A stretch of DNA of 64,000 nucleotides from Amycolatopsis mongoliensis (GTDB taxonomy: Bacteria > Actinomycetota > Actinomycetes > Mycobacteriales > Pseudonocardiaceae). Where the stretch lies: the NCBI RefSeq assembly GCF_030285665.1, contig NZ_CP127295.1:9238001-9302000 (forward strand). The letters are read 5' to 3'. The translations under genes were made by a program, and so were the position numbers. The notes beneath the pieces are model-generated. The model made no database searches. It was not told the origin of the DNA and saw only the letters and a list, made by a program, of their open reading frames with translations. Below are positions 61,499 through 64,000 of this stretch, piece by piece (positions within the stretch are counted from its first letter, which is position 1; the number at the start of each line of letters is the position of its first letter).

Positions 61499-62405
61499 CG
61501 AAGAACCCCGATCGCGCGACGAACACGCCGGCGACGACGAGCCCGACCACCAGCAGCTCCACCGAGATCGCCGCGGCGGTGTTCACATTGTTGTTCTGGA
61601 AGGCGAAGTCGTAGGAAAGCTGGTTCAGCGAGTAGTCGCGTCCCGCCACGCCGACACTCGCCTGCGACAGCAGCTGCGGTTCGACGAACAGCTGGGTCCC
61701 GCCGGCGAACGCCAGGATGACCATGTAGACGATCCACTTGCGCAGCAACGGGATCTGGATGCGCCACGCCGTCTGCCACACCCCCGCGCCGTCGATCCGG
61801 GCCGCCTCCAGCAGATCGGGCGAGATGTTGTTCAGGGCGCCGTACATCACCACGATCCAGCCGCCCGCCCCGGTCCAGAACGCGATCAGCGTGAACAGGA
61901 CCGGGAGGTGATCCGGCGCGACGACCTCGCCGAAGGTGTCGAACCCGGCCGCGCGCAGCAGCGCGCTCACCGGGCTCACCGACGGGTCCAGCATGAACAA
62001 CCACACCATCACGCTCGCGGCGCCGGCCAGCGCGCCCGGGATGTAGTACAGGAAGCGCAACGCCTTGCTCGTCCCGCTCGAGGTCAGGCGGTGCAGCAGC
62101 AGCGCGAGCCCGACCACGAACACGACCAGGGAAACCAGCCAGAACACCAGGTAGAGCGCCACGTGCCCGACCGCGGAGAAGTACCGGAAGTCGTTGGCGG
62201 CTTCGGCGAAGTTCGAGAAGCCGGCGAAGTTGTCCCCCGCGTCGGTGAAGGCGAAGTACACCGCGTACACCGTGGGAACGACCCCGAACGCGATCAGCAG
62301 GACGACGTAGGCGGCGACGAACAGGTGACCGGCCCGGCCCGGCCAGAACACCCGCCGTCGCGACGGGGTCCTGGCCGGCCGGGTGGCCGGGGTGGCGGTG
62401 GTCAC
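61488..62405 (-). CDS. carbohydrate ABC transporter permease (MalF type)
   Basis: A 305-residue permease: LFVAAYVVLLIAFGVVPTVY first helix, six helices in total, and the EAA loop LLEAARIDGAGVWQTAWRIQ. GTG 62405 follows GAGG and overlaps the solute-binding protein stop (GTGA). Inner-membrane partner of the MalG-type protein. Confidence 0.85.
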   Translation of the reverse strand: MTTATPATRPARTPSRRRVFWPGRAGHLFVAAYVVLLIAFGVVPTVYAVYFAFTDAGDNFAGFSNFAEAANDFRYFSAVGHVALYLVFWLVSLVVFVVGLALLLHRLTSSGTSKALRFLYYIPGALAGAASVMVWLFMLDPSVSPVSALLRAAGFDTFGEVVAPDHLPVLFTLIAFWTGAGGWIVVMYGALNNISPDLLEAARIDGAGVWQTAWRIQIPLLRKWIVYMVILAFAGGTQLFVEPQLLSQASVGVAGRDYSLNQLSYDFAFQNNNVNTAAAISVELLVVGLVVAGVFVARSGFFDAD

Positions 62406-63769
62406 TGGCTGACCTCGTACCCGTTGGACCGCGCGTAGTTCGTGATCGCGGTCTGCCATTCGGGCAGCATCGAGACGATCGTCTTGCCCGCGGTCAGCCC
62501 CGGTGTCACGGTCGACGCCCAGATCGCCTCCTGGCTGAACTGGCCGTAGCCCCACCCCGGCCACACCTGCGGGGCGGCCGCTTGCAGCGGGGCCGCGATG
62601 TCGTTGGCGTAGTACTTGCTCGAGGACTGCTTCGCCAGCCAGGTCTTCGCCGCCGCCGCGTAGGCGGGGTACCCCGGCGAGACCTTGCCCTGGTACTCGT
62701 CCGAAGTGGTGACCCAGGTGAGGAAGTCGGTGGCGTCCTTGAGGTTGGCGCTGTGGGCGGACAGCAGCCAGGTGCCGCCGCCGACGTTGCCGACCGACGG
62801 GGACGGGTCCCCGGCCCACTGCGGCAGCGGGGCCGCGGCGACCTGCCCGGCCGGGGTCTTGAACGACTCCTGGAACACCGACCCGCCGAACCACGACGGC
62901 CCGGGCATCATGAGGATCTTGTCCGCGGCGTTCTTGGCGAAGTCGGAGCTGAACACGCTGCTGGTGGACATCGTGCGGTTCTTGACGAGGGTGTCGAGCA
63001 GCGACGCCATCCGGGTGCAGTTCGGGCTGGTCGTGGTGACCTTGACCGACTTCGGGCCGGTGATCTCGTTGGCTCCGCACTTGGAGGCCCAGAGGTAGAT
63101 CTCCGGGGTGAAGTTGTCGCCGGCCGTGCCCACGAGGTAGCCGGGGTGCTCGGTGGCGACGCGCTGGCCCAGCGCCTGGTACTCCTCCCAGGTCTTGGGC
63201 ACCTGGTAACCCCACGACTGCATCAGCGGCGCGTTGTACCAGAGGACGGTCTGGGCGAGGTCGTTGCGCAGGCAGTACAGCGTGCCCTCGACCGTGCACG
63301 GGTCGTTGGCCCCGGCGGTCCAGCCGCTCAGAGTGGCCTCGGGGATCTGGCCCTTGTTCAGCGGCGCCGTGAACCCGGCCTGCACCGCCCAGGTGGCCTC
63401 GTTGTTCTGCGAGCTGAACACCACGTCCGGCCAGCCGCTGCGCGTGCGGTTGAACAGGCTCACCTTGGTCTGCAGGTAGTTCGAGCCGTTGGCGTCCCCG
63501 TCGTAGGTGACGATGTCCATCTGCACGGACGGGTGCTGCTTCTGGTAGAGCTGGGCCGCGGGCAGCCGCGTCGAATCGACCCAGACGGTGATCTTCCCGC
63601 CCGTCTGCTGCACCGGCTGGAACCCGCCCTGGGCTCCGCTGCCACTCCCGCCGTTGCCGCAGGCCGTGACCGCGGCGAGGACGGCCGCGACGCCTACGAC
63701 CAGGCCCGCATACCGCCGGCGGCGCCCGGACGATCCTCTGGCTCCGGGGGCGCGCACCTGAACTGTCAT
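62402..63769 (-). CDS. extracellular solute-binding lipoprotein
   Basis: A 455-residue sugar-binding protein of the family 1 type. The leader has RRRRYAGLVVGVAAVLAAVT and the lipobox AVTAC (Cys about 36), followed by a GSGSGAQGG linker. The mature part shows KITVWVDSTRLPAAQLYQKQ, SGWPDVVFSSQNNEATWAVQ and TWEEYQALGQRVATEHPGYL, typical of carbohydrate ABC receptors. ATG 63769 is preferred; the frame is open a little further upstream. First gene of the operon, next to the palindrome at 63832. Confidence 0.85.
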   Translation of the reverse strand: MTVQVRAPGARGSSGRRRRYAGLVVGVAAVLAAVTACGNGGSGSGAQGGFQPVQQTGGKITVWVDSTRLPAAQLYQKQHPSVQMDIVTYDGDANGSNYLQTKVSLFNRTRSGWPDVVFSSQNNEATWAVQAGFTAPLNKGQIPEATLSGWTAGANDPCTVEGTLYCLRNDLAQTVLWYNAPLMQSWGYQVPKTWEEYQALGQRVATEHPGYLVGTAGDNFTPEIYLWASKCGANEITGPKSVKVTTTSPNCTRMASLLDTLVKNRTMSTSSVFSSDFAKNAADKILMMPGPSWFGGSVFQESFKTPAGQVAAAPLPQWAGDPSPSVGNVGGGTWLLSAHSANLKDATDFLTWVTTSDEYQGKVSPGYPAYAAAAKTWLAKQSSSKYYANDIAAPLQAAAPQVWPGWGYGQFSQEAIWASTVTPGLTAGKTIVSMLPEWQTAITNYARSNGYEVSQ

Positions 63770-63831
63770 GAAGTACTCCACTTCATCGTGGGACCCGCAG
63801 GTCACACCTGACGCGGTAGCAAACACGTCAT

Positions 63832-63846
63832 ATGTGTCGTACACAT
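63832..63846. promoter_or_regulatory. perfect palindrome upstream of the sugar operon
   Basis: ATGTGT-CGT-ACACAT, 63 nt before the solute-binding protein ATG. The TACACAT half and following TTGCTGCG recur at 63930, giving two copies of TCRTACACATTGCTGCG (63837-63853 and 63926-63942) 89 nt apart. This is a likely operator of a GntR or LacI-type repressor. Confidence 0.6.
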
Positions 63847-63925
63847 TGCTGCGGGCGGTCTCTACAGCGACCTATCACAGCTGTTGAAAGCAGCTTCGTC
63901 AAGGCCTCAAGCGGGAGAAAATAAG

Positions 63926-63942
63926 TCATACACATTGCTGCG
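63926..63942. promoter_or_regulatory. second half-site repeat upstream of the sugar operon
   Basis: TCATACACATTGCTGCG, one base different from 63837-63853. Together the two sites bracket the divergent promoter region and may allow looping or cooperative binding. Confidence 0.5.
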
Positions 63943-63985
63943 AGCGTCGGGCAGATGTAGGGTTCATGGCACTGAGCCGCCGATG

Positions 63986-64000
63986 AAGGAGACAACTGGG
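63986..64000 (+). promoter_or_regulatory. ribosome-site-like sequence at the window end
   Basis: AAGGAG at 63986-63991 suggests a rightward gene starting at or just beyond 64000. Divergent genes at such sugar operons are often the repressor; this cannot be seen here. Confidence 0.4.

Noticed and set aside
1..64000. CRISPR arrays, tRNA, rRNA and riboswitches
   Set aside because: No regularly spaced repeats, cloverleaf sequences or ribosomal RNA segments were recognised by eye; a covariance-model scan would be decisive.

Overview
High-GC actinomycete DNA. Protein style, GTG starts, GGAGG ribosome sites, giant MalT/LuxR-type and BTAD regulators and an ECF41 sigma factor all point to the Pseudonocardiaceae; Amycolatopsis is my best guess, by inference only. 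I see no rRNA, tRNA or CRISPR array. The window looks like accessory chromosome: catabolic islands, many regulators, and a central stretch rich in broken genes and insertion-sequence scars.

Layout. 0-0.7 kb: start of an IS256-type transposase. 0.75-3.2 kb: RibF-like adenylyltransferase, DoxX, YciI-like and enoyl-CoA hydratase genes. 3.3-16.2 kb: a hydroxyquinol (1,2,4-trihydroxybenzene) catabolic island made of a flavin reductase, an HpaB/TcpA-type FADH2 monooxygenase, an intradiol dioxygenase, a maleylacetate reductase and a peroxiredoxin-like protein, with three very large regulators between them. Three promoters in it share an 18-bp operator-like site at almost the same distance from the start codon. 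16.3-34.1 kb: an ECF41 (SigJ-like) island. The sigma factor gene at 20.0 kb is surrounded by eight transcription units, each carrying the same promoter-like element (K-GTCAC-R, exactly 16 nt, K-GTC). They encode a ferritin-like protein, two NmrA-type oxidoreductases, a fumarate-reductase-type flavoprotein, two cupins, an ABM protein, LtrA, alpha/beta hydrolases, an animal-type haem peroxidase, an SDR and a VOC protein. This is the most interesting system in the window.

34.3-43 kb is a gene graveyard: a 5'-truncated rpsA copy abutting an imuB-like fragment, an orphan signal peptide joined to an IS110 fragment, a broken DsrE gene, a twice-frameshifted baeRF-type gene and universal-stress-protein remnants. 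Intact genes in between encode a PepSY-like protein, a SHOCT protein and a PAF-acetylhydrolase-like membrane hydrolase. 42.8-51.2 kb: a MacB/FtsX-type ABC exporter (permease frameshifted), a double alpha/beta hydrolase, a P1B ATPase with a C-terminal hemerythrin-like domain, and a membrane protein. 51.6-52.9 kb: a flavodoxin, an IS481 fragment and a second orphan signal peptide.

52.9-63.8 kb: a tightly overlapping sugar operon on the minus strand: solute-binding lipoprotein, two ABC permeases, an unknown 639-residue protein, aldo/keto reductase, lactonase-type amidohydrolase, Zn-alcohol dehydrogenase, SDR and a secreted parallel beta-helix protein. It resembles a non-phosphorylating deoxysugar or aldose oxidation route. 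A palindrome and a repeated half-site lie upstream.

Many genes between 14 and 45 kb carry single-base indels or amber codons. Some deletions are in homopolymers and could be sequencing errors; others (large internal deletions, sense-to-amber changes) look like real decay. Coordinates of breaks are approximate to a few bases.
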